Below are positions 15,521-24,735 of a DNA stretch of 64,000 bases, one piece after another. The translations under genes and the position numbers were made by a program. The stretch is from Dongia sedimenti. GTDB lineage: Bacteria; Pseudomonadota; Alphaproteobacteria; Dongiales; Dongiaceae. The DNA lies in assembly GCA_030715195.1 (NCBI GenBank), contig JAUYVI010000002.1, positions 372,001 through 436,000 of the forward strand, in the 5' to 3' direction. Under the pieces are notes generated by a model. It did no database searches. It was not told the DNA's origin and was given only the letters and a program-made list of their open reading frames with translations. How positions within the stretch are numbered: the stretch's first letter is position 1; each line of letters opens with the position of its first letter.

Positions 15521-18477
15521 GCGGCACCTCTCATCAGTTCGGCAAGCGCTTCGTTCATGGTGTGAACCAGACCCTCGCGGTCGTACTTGGCGACGTAGTC
15601 GTCAAAGCCGACCTGACGGCCGCGCGCGATATCCTTCGGGCTGGCATGGGACGACAGTGCAATGATGGGCGTCGTCTGCCAGCGGGCGTTCTTCTTCACC
15701 GACTCGCAGAACTCGAAGCCGTTCATGCCCGGCATCTCGATGTCGCTGATGATGAGGTCGAACTCCTCGCCCGACTCGCTCAGCGAGAGCGCCTTGTCGG
15801 CCGAGTCCATTGCGATCACCTGGAAGCCCGCGGCGGTGAGCTGCGGCGCCAAGAGGTTGCGGAAGAAGGCGCTGTCATCGACCAGCAGCACGCGGCGGCG
15901 CTTCCCGGTTTCGACGGCATCCTGCTGCTGCGAGCCGAACCAATCCTTGAAGGCCTGGCTCAGGTAGTAGCCGGCATCGACGATCTCGGTCGCCTGGCCG
16001 GCGATGATCGCCGAACCGATGCGGCCCGGCTGCTCGGCGGCCAGATCGACATTGAGCTTGGCTTCGACGATATCGACGATCTCGTCCACCATCAGGCCCA
16101 TGGCCTTCTCGCGGTCGGAGAAGACCAGCACCGGCTGGCGGCCTTCCTTCTCGCCACCCAGCTCCTGCTCGTGGTTCATCGGGATCAACGGCATCAGCTG
16201 GCCGCGATACTGCACGACCCAGCGATCGTTGGAGCGCTCGATGGTCTTGCGCTCGATCTCCTCGAGGCGCGCGACCAGCGCCAGCGGCACCGCCATCGGC
16301 ACGCCCGAACCGGTGCGGAACAGCAGCAGCGGCACGACTTCCTCGCCATGGCCGCGCGACTTGGCAGCGGCCGCGTCGGCGGCGTCGCCGGCGTCCGAGA
16401 TGCCCATCTGGCCCGAAGCTTCGGCGATCCCGTTGGGATCGAGGATCATGATGACGCTGCCGTCGCCGAGGATGGTGTTGCCCGAGAACATCGGGATGTG
16501 ACGCAGGATCGGCGCCACCGGCTTCACGACGATTTCCTCGGTGTCGAACACGCGGTCGACCATGATGCCGAAGTTGTAGGTGCCGACCTGGGTCACGACG
16601 ATGAAGGTGTCGTTCTCGATCGCCTCCTTGCCGTCGGTCAGCTCGAGCTTCTCGCGCAGCGAGACCAGCGGCAGCAGCTTATTGCGCAAGCGCAGGACCG
16701 GCGTGTCCTTGATCTTCTCGACCTTGAGCTCGCCGTTCGCGGTGGCGCGCACCAGCTCGACCACGCTGATCTGCGGGATGGCGAAACGCTCGCCGGCGCA
16801 TTCGACCACCAGGGCCGAGACGATGGCGAGGGTGAGCGGGATCTTGATCGAGAACGTCGTGCCCTTGCCCTCGATCGAGCGCAGCTCGACGGTGCCGCCG
16901 ATCTTCTCGATGTTGGTCTTGACCACGTCCATGCCGACGCCGCGTCCGGAGACGCTGGTGACGGCGGCGGCGGTGGAGAAGCCGGCCTTGAAGATGTACT
17001 GCTGGATCTGTTGATCACTCATCGTGTCCAGCTCGCTCTCGCTCGCCAGACCGTTCTTTACGATCTTCTCCTTGATCTTCGCCATCGGCAGGCCCTTGCC
17101 GTCATCGGAGATCTCGATGACGATGTGGCCGCCCTCGTGATAGGCGTTCAGCGTGATCTTGCCGGTCTCCGGCTTGCCGATGCGGCGCCGCTCTTCCGGG
17201 GTCTCGAGGCCATGGTCGCCCGAGTTCCGCACCATGTGCGTCAGCGGGTCCTTGATCATCTCGAGCACCTGGCGATCGAGCTCGGTCTCCTGACCGATCA
17301 TCACCAGGTCGATCTTCTTCTTCAATTCGTGGCTGAGGTCGCGCACCAGGCGCGGCAGCTTGGCCCAGGCATTGCCGATCGGCTGCATGCGGGTCTTCAT
17401 CACGCCTTCCTGGAGCTCGGAAGTCACGTGGTTCAGACGCTGCAGCGGGGCGGCGAACTCGCTGTCCTTCTGCTTGCGCAAGATCTGCAGGACCTGGTTG
17501 CGGGTCAGCACGAGTTCGCTGACCATGGTCATCAGGTTCTCGAGCAGCTCGACATTGACGCGGATGGTCTGGTTGGCGACCGATTCCTCGGAGCCGCCTT
17601 CCTTCTTCGCGGCGGCGGCCTTCGGCTTCGCAACCGGATCGGCGGCGACGGTCTCGCTCGCGGCGGCAACGGCGGGCGCGGCCGCACCGGCGGTCGCTTC
17701 GTCGCGGGTCGCGAAGATCATGCCCATGATCCGGGCCGACAGGGCCGCGGAAACCTCGAGCTGGTTCAGCGCCGCCTGCAGATGGCCGCAGGCCGCGTCG
17801 AACTGCGCGTCGTTCATGTTGCGATCGATCAGCACCGACTTGGCGCTGGAATCCGGGCCGCCGCAGAGCTTGGCGAGATAGTCGCGCATCTGGCCCTGCA
17901 GATGGTCGATGCTGGCGCCGTCGAATGCCTGCTTCACGCGCAGATCGCCGGTCACGCGGGCGAAGAAGACTTCGACCACCGCATCGACCGTGCCCATGCC
18001 GCCGATCTGATCGTAGATCGAGGCCGAGCTTTCCGCCGCCGCCAGAGCCGAGACCGGCGCAGGCGCCGCCGCGGGCGCCGCCGGGGCGGAGCTGGCACCG
18101 CCGGATTCGGCGAACGCATTCAGGCGCTTGATGAGATCGGTGTCGTCGCCGGCCGGCTCCGCGCCGGTGGCTTCGAGATCGGTCATCACGGTGCGGATCC
18201 GGTCGAGGCATTCGAGAATGAGCGAGACGGCTTCGGCGCCGACCTCGATCTCGCCGTCACGCACCTTGCCCAGCACGTTCTCGCCGGCATGTGCGACCGA
18301 TTCCAGCCGCGACAGGCCGAGAAATCCGCAGGTACCCTTCACCGTGTGAACGAGCCTGAAGATGTTCCCGAGCAGGTCCATGTCGTTGGGATTTTGCTCG
18401 AGCCGCACCAGCTCGACATCGAGCACGGCGAGGTTCTCCGAGGTCTCGGTCAGAAATTCTTTGAGCAGATCATCCAT
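15517..18477 (-). CDS. cheA: Chemotaxis histidine kinase CheA with truncated-globin-like insert and C-terminal receiver
   Basis: A 986-residue hybrid kinase. Domains in order: HPt 1-105 with H44 (RLVHTVKGT); an Ala/Pro linker; a truncated-globin-like region 153-258 (YDQIGG, then FFARVTGDLRV and DYLAKLCGGP); a second linker; dimerisation 300-370; HATPase 370-550 with N-box HMVRNSGDHG (414-423) and G-boxes DDGKG (458-462) and SGRGVGMD; a CheW domain 550-685; a second CheW-like domain 712-845; and a receiver 861-983 with D912 (SDIEMPG) and K964. Ordinary CheA proteins are about 650-750 residues. The globin-like part replaces the usual P2 region. The proximal His expected in truncated globins appears to be Leu here. 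The gene follows chpT and overlaps cheW by 4 nt. Confidence 0.93.
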   Translation of the reverse strand: MDDLLKEFLTETSENLAVLDVELVRLEQNPNDMDLLGNIFRLVHTVKGTCGFLGLSRLESVAHAGENVLGKVRDGEIEVGAEAVSLILECLDRIRTVMTDLEATGAEPAGDDTDLIKRLNAFAESGGASSAPAAPAAAPAPVSALAAAESSASIYDQIGGMGTVDAVVEVFFARVTGDLRVKQAFDGASIDHLQGQMRDYLAKLCGGPDSSAKSVLIDRNMNDAQFDAACGHLQAALNQLEVSAALSARIMGMIFATRDEATAGAAAPAVAAASETVAADPVAKPKAAAAKKEGGSEESVANQTIRVNVELLENLMTMVSELVLTRNQVLQILRKQKDSEFAAPLQRLNHVTSELQEGVMKTRMQPIGNAWAKLPRLVRDLSHELKKKIDLVMIGQETELDRQVLEMIKDPLTHMVRNSGDHGLETPEERRRIGKPETGKITLNAYHEGGHIVIEISDDGKGLPMAKIKEKIVKNGLASESELDTMSDQQIQQYIFKAGFSTAAAVTSVSGRGVGMDVVKTNIEKIGGTVELRSIEGKGTTFSIKIPLTLAIVSALVVECAGERFAIPQISVVELVRATANGELKVEKIKDTPVLRLRNKLLPLVSLREKLELTDGKEAIENDTFIVVTQVGTYNFGIMVDRVFDTEEIVVKPVAPILRHIPMFSGNTILGDGSVIMILDPNGIAEASGQMGISDAGDAADAAAAKSRGHGEEVVPLLLFRTGSGVPMAVPLALVARLEEIERKTIERSNDRWVVQYRGQLMPLIPMNHEQELGGEKEGRQPVLVFSDREKAMGLMVDEIVDIVEAKLNVDLAAEQPGRIGSAIIAGQATEIVDAGYYLSQAFKDWFGSQQQDAVETGKRRRVLLVDDSAFFRNLLAPQLTAAGFQVIAMDSADKALSLSESGEEFDLIISDIEMPGMNGFEFCESVKKNARWQTTPIIALSSHASPKDIARGRQVGFDDYVAKYDREGLVHTMNEALAELMRGAA

Positions 18478-18626
18478 AGCTTTCGCCCCGTTTTGAGGTA
18501 CGCGCGGACATACCGCACCGACCCTCCTCAGCGGGGCCGGATTGAGGCTCAGATTTTCATGAAACCCTTAATTTAGCGTGAACCCGACGGCTCAAAATCC
18601 CATTGCCGTTCAGCAATCGGCGCGCG

Positions 18627-19262
18627 CTAAGCGGCTGTTCGGCCCTGCAGAATCGCTATGCCGCTGGCCGGCTGCGACAATTCCAGCCGGTATTTGTGGT
18701 GCGCGGCAATCAGTCCCGTCAAATAGGGCTGTATATTATGTGCCGTCAATTCGATGCCGGTCCGGTCCAGGGCCAGGAGTCGGGCCACGTCCGGCGAGTA
18801 GCCTGCCTGCTGGCCTTCGGCCGTCAGCCCGAAGGCCGCCTTGCCGTCGGCTTCGCTGGCCGCCAGCGTCAATACGCCGCCACGGGGCATCCATTCGACC
18901 GTGGTCAGGATGGCATTGAGCAGCAGCTTGCCGAAGCCCTGCGGCCAATCCGCCACCGCCGGAAGATCCGCCCTGAGTTCGACCCGGTTGCTGTCGAGCG
19001 CTTCGCGGGCGAATTTGACCGCCTCGCCGGCGCCGAAGCTGGGCTGGTTGCCGGCATTGCCGTAGGCGCAGCGGTACATCTGCAGCAGGGCCGAGGCCCG
19101 GTGGGTGCTGCTCTCGACCAGGCGCCGCGCATCCTGCAGAAGCTCGTCGTCCCCCTCCTCGGCCATCAGCTCGAGCCCGTTGCCGACGGCACCGACCGGG
19201 CTGATCAGGTCATGGCAAAGCCGCGAGCAAACCAGTTCCAGGATCTGCAGGTCGAAGGTCAT
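18627..19262 (-). CDS. chpT: Histidine phosphotransferase ChpT
   Basis: Phosphotransferase that passes phosphate from the hybrid kinase CckA to CtrA and CpdR. The 211-residue protein opens with the ChpT signature ELVCSRLCHDLISPVGAVGNGLE, with phospho-accepting H17 in the CHDL motif. A degenerate kinase-like C-terminal domain follows (PQGFGKLLLNAILT) that lacks ATP-binding glycines, as expected for the family. It heads the che operon, 149 nt upstream of cheA. This links the CtrA phosphorelay and chemotaxis genes physically. Confidence 0.9.
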   Translation of the reverse strand: MTFDLQILELVCSRLCHDLISPVGAVGNGLELMAEEGDDELLQDARRLVESSTHRASALLQMYRCAYGNAGNQPSFGAGEAVKFAREALDSNRVELRADLPAVADWPQGFGKLLLNAILTTVEWMPRGGVLTLAASEADGKAAFGLTAEGQQAGYSPDVARLLALDRTGIELTAHNIQPYLTGLIAAHHKYRLELSQPASGIAILQGRTAA

Positions 19263-19377
19263 AGGTGGTTACTCTGGCTGTTCCCCCGGATCGCGGGCTC
19301 AGTTTAGCGGTTCGGTCCCGGTCGGCCAGCGTATACTTTGCCAGGAGTGAGGATGAGCACTATCAGGTCCGAATCTC

Positions 19378-19566
19378 ATGTCCGAATTTCTGACGCCCGG
19401 CGCCTTTGTGCGCCACCCCGACCGCCCGGACTGGGGCTTGGGCCAGATCCAGTCGGTGACCGGCCGCCGCGTGACGGTGAATTTCGAGGGCGCCGGCAAG
19501 GTCCTGATCCTGACCGACCACGTCGTGCTCATCGCCGCCGAGCCGGACCGCCCCCACTCACGCTAG
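19378..19566 (+). CDS. DUF3553 domain-containing protein
   Basis: A 62-residue protein consisting of one small beta domain: 'PGAFVRHPDRPDWGLGQIQS', then 'RVTVNFEGAGKVLI'. This is the DUF3553 pattern, resembling the SH3-like CarD/Tudor fold, and is widespread as a stand-alone protein in alphaproteobacteria. Function is unknown. It is divergent from chpT, and its stop overlaps the convergent mobA end by 9 nt. Confidence 0.8.
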   Translation: MSEFLTPGAFVRHPDRPDWGLGQIQSVTGRRVTVNFEGAGKVLILTDHVVLIAAEPDRPHSR

Positions 19567-20172
19567 CGCCTCGGCCCGCTTGAGGTCCTCGGGGGTGTTG
19601 ATGTTGAAGAAGGGATCGATCGGCGCCGCCGCAAAATCGACGACGCCCGGGACGAGCCGCGCGGTCCACTCTTCGACCTTGCGCAAGCCTTCCTCACGCA
19701 ACGCCTTCCGCAGTCCCGGCTCCAGCTCCAGCGGCCAGAGCCCGACCACCGGATGAATCCGCCCGGCACTCCGCGCGACGGCAGGCGCACCCGCCGCCGT
19801 GAGCTGCGCCGCCAGGTCGCGGGGCAGGAACGGCGTATCCGCCGGCACGGTCAGCACGGCCAGAGCCGACGGATGCGCGCGCCGTACCCAGTCCAGAGCC
19901 GCCAGAATGCCGGCCAGCGGCCCGGCGAAATCCGCGGCGTCATCCGCCACCACCGGCAGATTGAAGCGCGCGAATCGCGCCGCGTCGCCATTGGCGTTCA
20001 AGGCCAGCGCCGCGACCTGGGGACGCACTCGGTCGATCACATGGCCGAGCACCGGCCGCCCGCCCAACGGCAGCAGGCACTTGTCGCCGCCACCCATGCG
20101 ACGCGACAGGCCGCCGGCCAGGATCATGGCCGGGAGGCGGGGCGCAAATGCGGTTTCAGCGTTTTCTACCAT
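19558..20172 (-). CDS. mobA: Molybdenum cofactor guanylyltransferase MobA
   Basis: Attaches GMP to molybdopterin to make the bis-MGD cofactor. The 204-residue protein has the nucleotidyltransferase signature LAGGLSRRMGGGDKCLLPLGG near the N-terminus, followed by LGHVIDRV and VPADTPFLP. The frame stays open to 20298, but the extra 42 residues lack similarity, so the ATG at 20172 is chosen. Its 3' end overlaps the convergent DUF3553 gene. No other molybdenum genes are in the window. Confidence 0.88.
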   Translation of the reverse strand: MVENAETAFAPRLPAMILAGGLSRRMGGGDKCLLPLGGRPVLGHVIDRVRPQVAALALNANGDAARFARFNLPVVADDAADFAGPLAGILAALDWVRRAHPSALAVLTVPADTPFLPRDLAAQLTAAGAPAVARSAGRIHPVVGLWPLELEPGLRKALREEGLRKVEEWTARLVPGVVDFAAAPIDPFFNINTPEDLKRAEALA

Positions 20173-20303
20173 GAAATTCTGTGCAACCCTCGGACCCGCC
20201 CAATCGTTGTCCTCTCGTTTATCATAGTCTCGGGCGGTCGCTTGCGCCCAGGGCGCGAGACTCGGGCGACCTTGGGTCAGATGGAACAAGGAAAGCAAAA
20301 GCC

Positions 20304-21005
20304 ATGACTCGCTCTCGACGGTGCCTTCTGCGCTCCGGCCTCGCGGTGGCGGCGCTTGCCGCGACCTTCGCCGGCGCCCAGGCCCAAGACACGGTGCCCG
20401 ACGTGATCCCTCCGAAGGCCACGCTCGACATCCCGGCGATCTCGGAGTCGAAGCCCGGCTGGAGCTGGGCCGCAGTCGGCCAGATGATCATGGACTTCTA
20501 CAACGTGCCGCCGCTCTACGGCGCCGAGAACTGGCAGTGCAGCCTGGCCGATTTCCTGACCGGCGTGCAGGCCTGCGAGGCGCCGAAGCTCTCGGCGGAA
20601 GAAGCCACGCTGAAGCTGGTCCAGGGTTATTCGCCGTTCGCCTACAAGTTCTTCGGCGAGGATCCCGTCGTGATGCGCTATCAGCAGCACAAGGTGCTCT
20701 CGCCGATCGACGCGATCCACGAGATCCGCTTCGAGCGCCCGTTCGTCGCCATCGTGCAACCGCCGAAGACCGGCGCCGACGACAAGGGCGGCAAGGATGT
20801 CGTGTTGGTGATCGGCTATGAGGGCACGCCGACCGATCTCCGGCTGATCGTCAACGATCCCCGGCCATATCAGGTCGGGTCCAATCCCTATACGGATGTC
20901 GGCGCCCAGCAGCTCGATGTGAACGGCGAGTACTCGATCGGCTACAACGACTTCGTCCAGCAGATGAAATGGACCGGCACGATCAGCTGGATCAAGCCGC
21001 AGTAA
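20304..21005 (+). CDS. Secreted papain-like (C39/C70-type) protein lacking catalytic residues
   Basis: A 233-residue protein with a signal peptide (CLLRSGLAVAALAATFAGAQA). The mature part resembles papain-like 'NWCWAAVxQMIxxFY' peptidases, but the nucleophile motif reads GWSWAAVGQMIMDFY, with S54 in place of Cys. The second motif, normally G-H-x-V-V-V-x-GY, is KDVVLVIGYE, with D165 in place of His. The third motif, NDPRPY with D185, is kept. It is therefore probably a non-catalytic binding protein, or at least not a standard cysteine protease. The start has AAGGAAAG upstream; longer frames reach into the mobA promoter. Confidence 0.7.
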   Translation: MTRSRRCLLRSGLAVAALAATFAGAQAQDTVPDVIPPKATLDIPAISESKPGWSWAAVGQMIMDFYNVPPLYGAENWQCSLADFLTGVQACEAPKLSAEEATLKLVQGYSPFAYKFFGEDPVVMRYQQHKVLSPIDAIHEIRFERPFVAIVQPPKTGADDKGGKDVVLVIGYEGTPTDLRLIVNDPRPYQVGSNPYTDVGAQQLDVNGEYSIGYNDFVQQMKWTGTISWIKPQ

Positions 21006-21035
21006 ACACACGATAAACGCATATTGCTTGACATT

Positions 21036-21064
21036 GCGGGCCTCATCCCTCATATGAGGCCTGC
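21036..21064 (+). terminator. Hairpin downstream of the papain-like gene
   Basis: GCGGGCCTCAT and ATGAGGCCTGC form an 11-bp stem with one mismatch and a 7-nt loop, 31 nt after the stop. The same stretch also contains a promoter-like TTGACA (21028-21033) and CATATG (21051-21056) with a 17-bp spacer, so it could instead lie within the rhlE leader promoter. Confidence 0.55.
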
Positions 21065-21258
21065 ATTTCTCGCGACTGCGCGCTTGCGCCCCCTGCCAAA
21101 ACGCTACCGGGGCGCCCGTCCTGAGATCCATCAGAAAACCGTCATAGTTCTCGAGCAGGCGCGCCTCGGGCTCGCTCGCCGGCGTATCGCCGCGCATTCA
21201 CGCGCGCGCGCATTCCTTCGGCAGTTTTTGTGACACACGCCGAAAAGGAAAACCGGCT

Positions 21259-22833
21259 TTGAATACGCATACCCAGACCACGACCACCCCGACCGCCGAC
21301 AAGACGCCTGAGATCGTCGCCTTCGCCGATCTCGCCCTCACCGCCCCGCTGATGCAGGCGGTGCAGGAATCCGGCTACGAGCGCCCGACCCCGATCCAGG
21401 CGCGCGCCATTCCGCATCTGCTGGCCGGCCGCGATCTGCTCGGCCTCGCCCAGACCGGCACCGGCAAGACCGCCGCCTTCGTGCTGCCGATCCTGCAGCG
21501 CCTGATGGAATCCAAGAAGCGCGCGGCGCCGAAGTCGATGCGCGCGCTGATCCTCACCCCGACCCGTGAGCTCGCGGTGCAGATCCGCGACAGCCTCCGG
21601 ACCTACGGCAAGCACCTGCCGATCCGCTCGACCCAGATCTTCGGCGGCGTCGGCCAGAGCCCGCAGGTGGACGCCCTGCGCAAGGGCATCGACATCGTCG
21701 TCGCGACGCCGGGCCGGCTGATCGACCTGATCCAGCAGGGCCATGTGCGGCTCGAGAGTGCCGAAGTGTTCGTGCTCGACGAAGCCGACCGGATGCTCGA
21801 CATGGGCTTCATCCGCGATATCCGCCGCATCACCCCGCTGCTGCCGAAGCAGCGCCAGACCCTGCTGTTCTCGGCCACCATGCCGAGCGACGTCGCCGAC
21901 CTCGCGAAGGGCCTGCTGAAGGATCCGGTCCGCGTCGAGGTGGTGCCGCAATCGACCACCGCCGAGCGCATCGACCAGAAGCTCTTCTACGTCGCGCGCG
22001 GCAACAAGCGCGCGCTGCTGGCCCAGCTGCTGGGCGAACCCGAGATGCGCCGCGCCATCGTCTTCACCCGCACCAAGCACGGCGCCAACCGCCTGGCCGA
22101 GCAGCTGGAGAAAGACGGCTTCGTCACCGCCGCGATCCACGGCAACAAGAGCCAGGGTGCGCGTCAGCAGGCCTTGAACGCCTTCAAGAACGGCAAGGTG
22201 AAGGTGCTGGTCGCGACCGACATCGCCGCCCGCGGCATCGATGTCGACGACATCAGCCACATCGTGAATTACGAGCTGCCGATGGAGCCGGAAGCCTATG
22301 TGCACCGGATCGGCCGCACGGCGCGCGCCGGCGCTTCCGGCATCGCACTCAGCTTCTGCGACAGCGAGGAGCGCGGCCTGCTCCGCGACATCGAACGGAT
22401 CATCCGGGTGAAGCTGCCGGTAGTCGAGGATCATGCCTTCGTCGGCGTGGCCGAAGATCCGGCTGCGCGCGCGGCGGCGGGCGAAGGCCTGCCGGTCCGC
22501 CATCGCGGCGGCAATCGCGGCCAGCACCAGGGCCGTCCCGGCCAGGGTGCGCGGAAGGCCAATGGCGGCGGCAACCATCGCAGCGGCCGCAGCACGCAAG
22601 GCGCGGGCGCCAGCGACAGCCGCAACGGCGGTAGCGGCGACAGCCGTTCGGCGAACAGCCATCCGGGCCAGCACCGAAACGGCGAGAGCCGCCCGCAACA
22701 TGCTGGCAATCGCCAGGGCCAGAACCGCAATCACAGCGGCGGCGGCAACCATCCGGGCGGCAAGCGCCAGGATGGCAACCGCAGCGGCGGAAATCGTCAG
22801 GGCGGCAACCGTGCCGGCGGCAATCCGCGCTAG
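21259..22833 (+). CDS. rhlE: DEAD-box ATP-dependent RNA helicase, RhlE type
   Basis: RNA helicase used in ribosome assembly and mRNA decay. Motifs run in order: the Q motif [11 protein letters not shown] (42-52), Walker A AQTGTGKT (64-71), PTRELA, DEAD in [11 protein letters not shown] in FSATMP, ARGIDV and [10 protein letters not shown]. After about residue 400 comes a low-complexity tail of roughly 120 residues rich in G, N, R, Q and S. Tails of this kind bind RNA and can drive condensate formation. A TTG start at 21259 is preceded by AAAAGGAAAA. About 250 bp of gene-free leader lies upstream. Confidence 0.93.
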   Translation: MNTHTQTTTTPTADKTPEIVAFADLALTAPLMQAVQESGYERPTPIQARAIPHLLAGRDLLGLAQTGTGKTAAFVLPILQRLMESKKRAAPKSMRALILTPTRELAVQIRDSLRTYGKHLPIRSTQIFGGVGQSPQVDALRKGIDIVVATPGRLIDLIQQGHVRLESAEVFVLDEADRMLDMGFIRDIRRITPLLPKQRQTLLFSATMPSDVADLAKGLLKDPVRVEVVPQSTTAERIDQKLFYVARGNKRALLAQLLGEPEMRRAIVFTRTKHGANRLAEQLEKDGFVTAAIHGNKSQGARQQALNAFKNGKVKVLVATDIAARGIDVDDISHIVNYELPMEPEAYVHRIGRTARAGASGIALSFCDSEERGLLRDIERIIRVKLPVVEDHAFVGVAEDPAARAAAGEGLPVRHRGGNRGQHQGRPGQGARKANGGGNHRSGRSTQGAGASDSRNGGSGDSRSANSHPGQHRNGESRPQHAGNRQGQNRNHSGGGNHPGGKRQDGNRSGGNRQGGNRAGGNPR

Positions 22834-22836
22834 TCT

Positions 22837-24735
22837 CTATTTCTTCGCGTAACCGATGTCCTGCAACGCATCGTCGATCTCGCCCAGGATGGCGGGATCG
22901 TCGATCGTGGCAGGCATCGCGTATTCCTGCCCGTCCGCGATCTTCTGCATCGTGCCGCGCAGGATCTTGCCCGAGCGCGTCTTCGGCAGCCTGGCCACCA
23001 CGGTCGCGGTCTTGAACGCCGCCACCGGTCCGATCCGGTCGCGCACCAGCTGCACCACCTCGCTGACGATCTTCGCAGACGGGCGGTCGACGCCCGCCTT
23101 CAGCACCAGGAAGCCGACCGGCACCTGACCCTTCAGTGAGTCGTGCACGCCGATGACCGCGCATTCGGCGACGTCGGGATGGCTGGCCAGGACCTCCTCC
23201 ATGCCGCCGGTCGACAGCCGGTGCCCGGCGACATTGATGATGTCATCGGTCCGCGCCATCACATAGACATAGCCATCCTCGTCGATCAGCCCGGCATCCG
23301 AGGTCTGGTAATAGCCCGGGAAGCGCGCGAGATAGCTGTCGACGAAACGCGCATCGTCGTTCCACAAGGTCGGAAAAGTGCCGGGCGGCAATGGCAGCTT
23401 GCCGCAGAGATTGCCGATCTCGCCGGGCGCGGCCGGGTGACCGGTTTCGTCGAGCACCTGCAGGGTCCAGCCGGGCACCGGCCGGGTCGGCGAGCCGTGC
23501 TTCACCGGCAAGAGCTCGATGCCGAGACAATTCGCGGCGATCGACCAGCCGGTCTCGGTCTGCCACCAGTGATCGATCACCGGCACCTTCAGGAGCTGTT
23601 CCGCCCATTCAAGGGTCGGCGGGTCGGAGCGCTCGCCCGCCAGGAACAGCGCGCGGAACCCGGAGAGGTCGTACTTCTTCAGCAATTCTCCATTCGGATC
23701 GTCGCGCCGGATCGCGCGGAACGCGGTCGGCGCGGTGAACATCGCCGGCACCTTGTGCTCGGAGAGCACCCGCCAGAACGCGCCCGCATCCGGCGTGCCC
23801 ACCGGCTTCCCCTCATAGAGAATGGTGGTGCAGCCCTTCAGCAGTGGCGCATAGACGATATAGGAGTGGCCGACCACCCAGCCCACATCCGAGGCGGTGA
23901 ACCAGGTCTCGCCCGGCTTGATGCCGTAGATGTTCTCCATGCTCCAATGCAGCGCCACCGCATGGCCGCCATTGTCGCGCACGACGCCTTTCGGCCGCCC
24001 CGTGGTCCCCGAGGTATAGAGAATATAGAGCGGATCGGTCGCCGCGACGGGCACGCAGTCGGCCGGCTGCGCCGCCGCGACCGCGTCGTTCCAGTCGATG
24101 TCGCGGCCGGTGATCAGTTTCGCCTCCTCCATCGGCCGCTGCAGCACGATGCAGGTTTCCGGCTTGTACTCGGCCTGCTCGATCGCCGCGTCCAGCAGCG
24201 GCTTGTAGGCGATGATCCGCGAGACCTCGATGCCGCAGGAAGCGGTGACCACGACCTTCGGCTTGGCGTCGTCGATCCGCGATTTGAGTTCCTTCGGCGC
24301 GAAGCCGCCGAACACCACCGAATGGATGGCGCCCAGCCGCGCGCAGGCCAGCATGGCGATCAGCGCCTCGGGCACCATCGGCATGTAGATGATGACCCGG
24401 TCGCCCTTGCCGACGCCCTGGTTGACCAGCGCCCCGGCAAACCGGGCGACGGCGTCGCGCAAGGCGCGATAGCTGAACCGCTTCACCGTCTGGGTGACGG
24501 GCGAGTCATGGATGAGGGCGATCTGCTCGCCTCGCCCCGCCGCGACATGCCGGTCGAGGCAGTTCCAGCAGGTGTTGAGCTTGGCCCCGGAGAACCAGCG
24601 ATAGAACGGCGGGTTGCGGTCGTCGAGCACGCGCTCCCAGGGCTGGATCCAGTCGATCCCCTTGGCCGCCTCGGCCCAGAACCCGGCGGGGTCCTCGATC
24701 GACCGCCGATAGACCGCATCGAATTTCGCGGACAT
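22837..24735 (-). CDS. prpE: Propionyl-CoA/acetyl-CoA synthetase (AMP-forming), PrpE-like
   Basis: Adenylate-forming enzyme that activates propionate (or another short acid) to its CoA thioester via an acyl-AMP. The 632 residues contain the AMP-binding loop TSGTTGRPKG at 241-250, the WWQTETG motif and the C-terminal catalytic Lys590 in KTRSGKILRG, the lysine normally acetylated for control. It resembles PrpE/ACSS3 more than AcsA in length and in the ASDVGWVVGHSYIVYAPLL block. The ATG is preceded by GGGGAGGC. An SDR gene lies 92 nt upstream in the same direction. Confidence 0.9.
   Translation of the reverse strand: MSAKFDAVYRRSIEDPAGFWAEAAKGIDWIQPWERVLDDRNPPFYRWFSGAKLNTCWNCLDRHVAAGRGEQIALIHDSPVTQTVKRFSYRALRDAVARFAGALVNQGVGKGDRVIIYMPMVPEALIAMLACARLGAIHSVVFGGFAPKELKSRIDDAKPKVVVTASCGIEVSRIIAYKPLLDAAIEQAEYKPETCIVLQRPMEEAKLITGRDIDWNDAVAAAQPADCVPVAATDPLYILYTSGTTGRPKGVVRDNGGHAVALHWSMENIYGIKPGETWFTASDVGWVVGHSYIVYAPLLKGCTTILYEGKPVGTPDAGAFWRVLSEHKVPAMFTAPTAFRAIRRDDPNGELLKKYDLSGFRALFLAGERSDPPTLEWAEQLLKVPVIDHWWQTETGWSIAANCLGIELLPVKHGSPTRPVPGWTLQVLDETGHPAAPGEIGNLCGKLPLPPGTFPTLWNDDARFVDSYLARFPGYYQTSDAGLIDEDGYVYVMARTDDIINVAGHRLSTGGMEEVLASHPDVAECAVIGVHDSLKGQVPVGFLVLKAGVDRPSAKIVSEVVQLVRDRIGPVAAFKTATVVARLPKTRSGKILRGTMQKIADGQEYAMPATIDDPAILGEIDDALQDIGYAKK

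Noticed and set aside
15562-18576. 1004-residue open frame on the plus strand opposite cheA
   Set aside because: It is the antisense shadow of cheA in a GC-rich codon pattern, with runs of R/D/H/G and no recognisable domain. cheA on the other strand has full family motifs.
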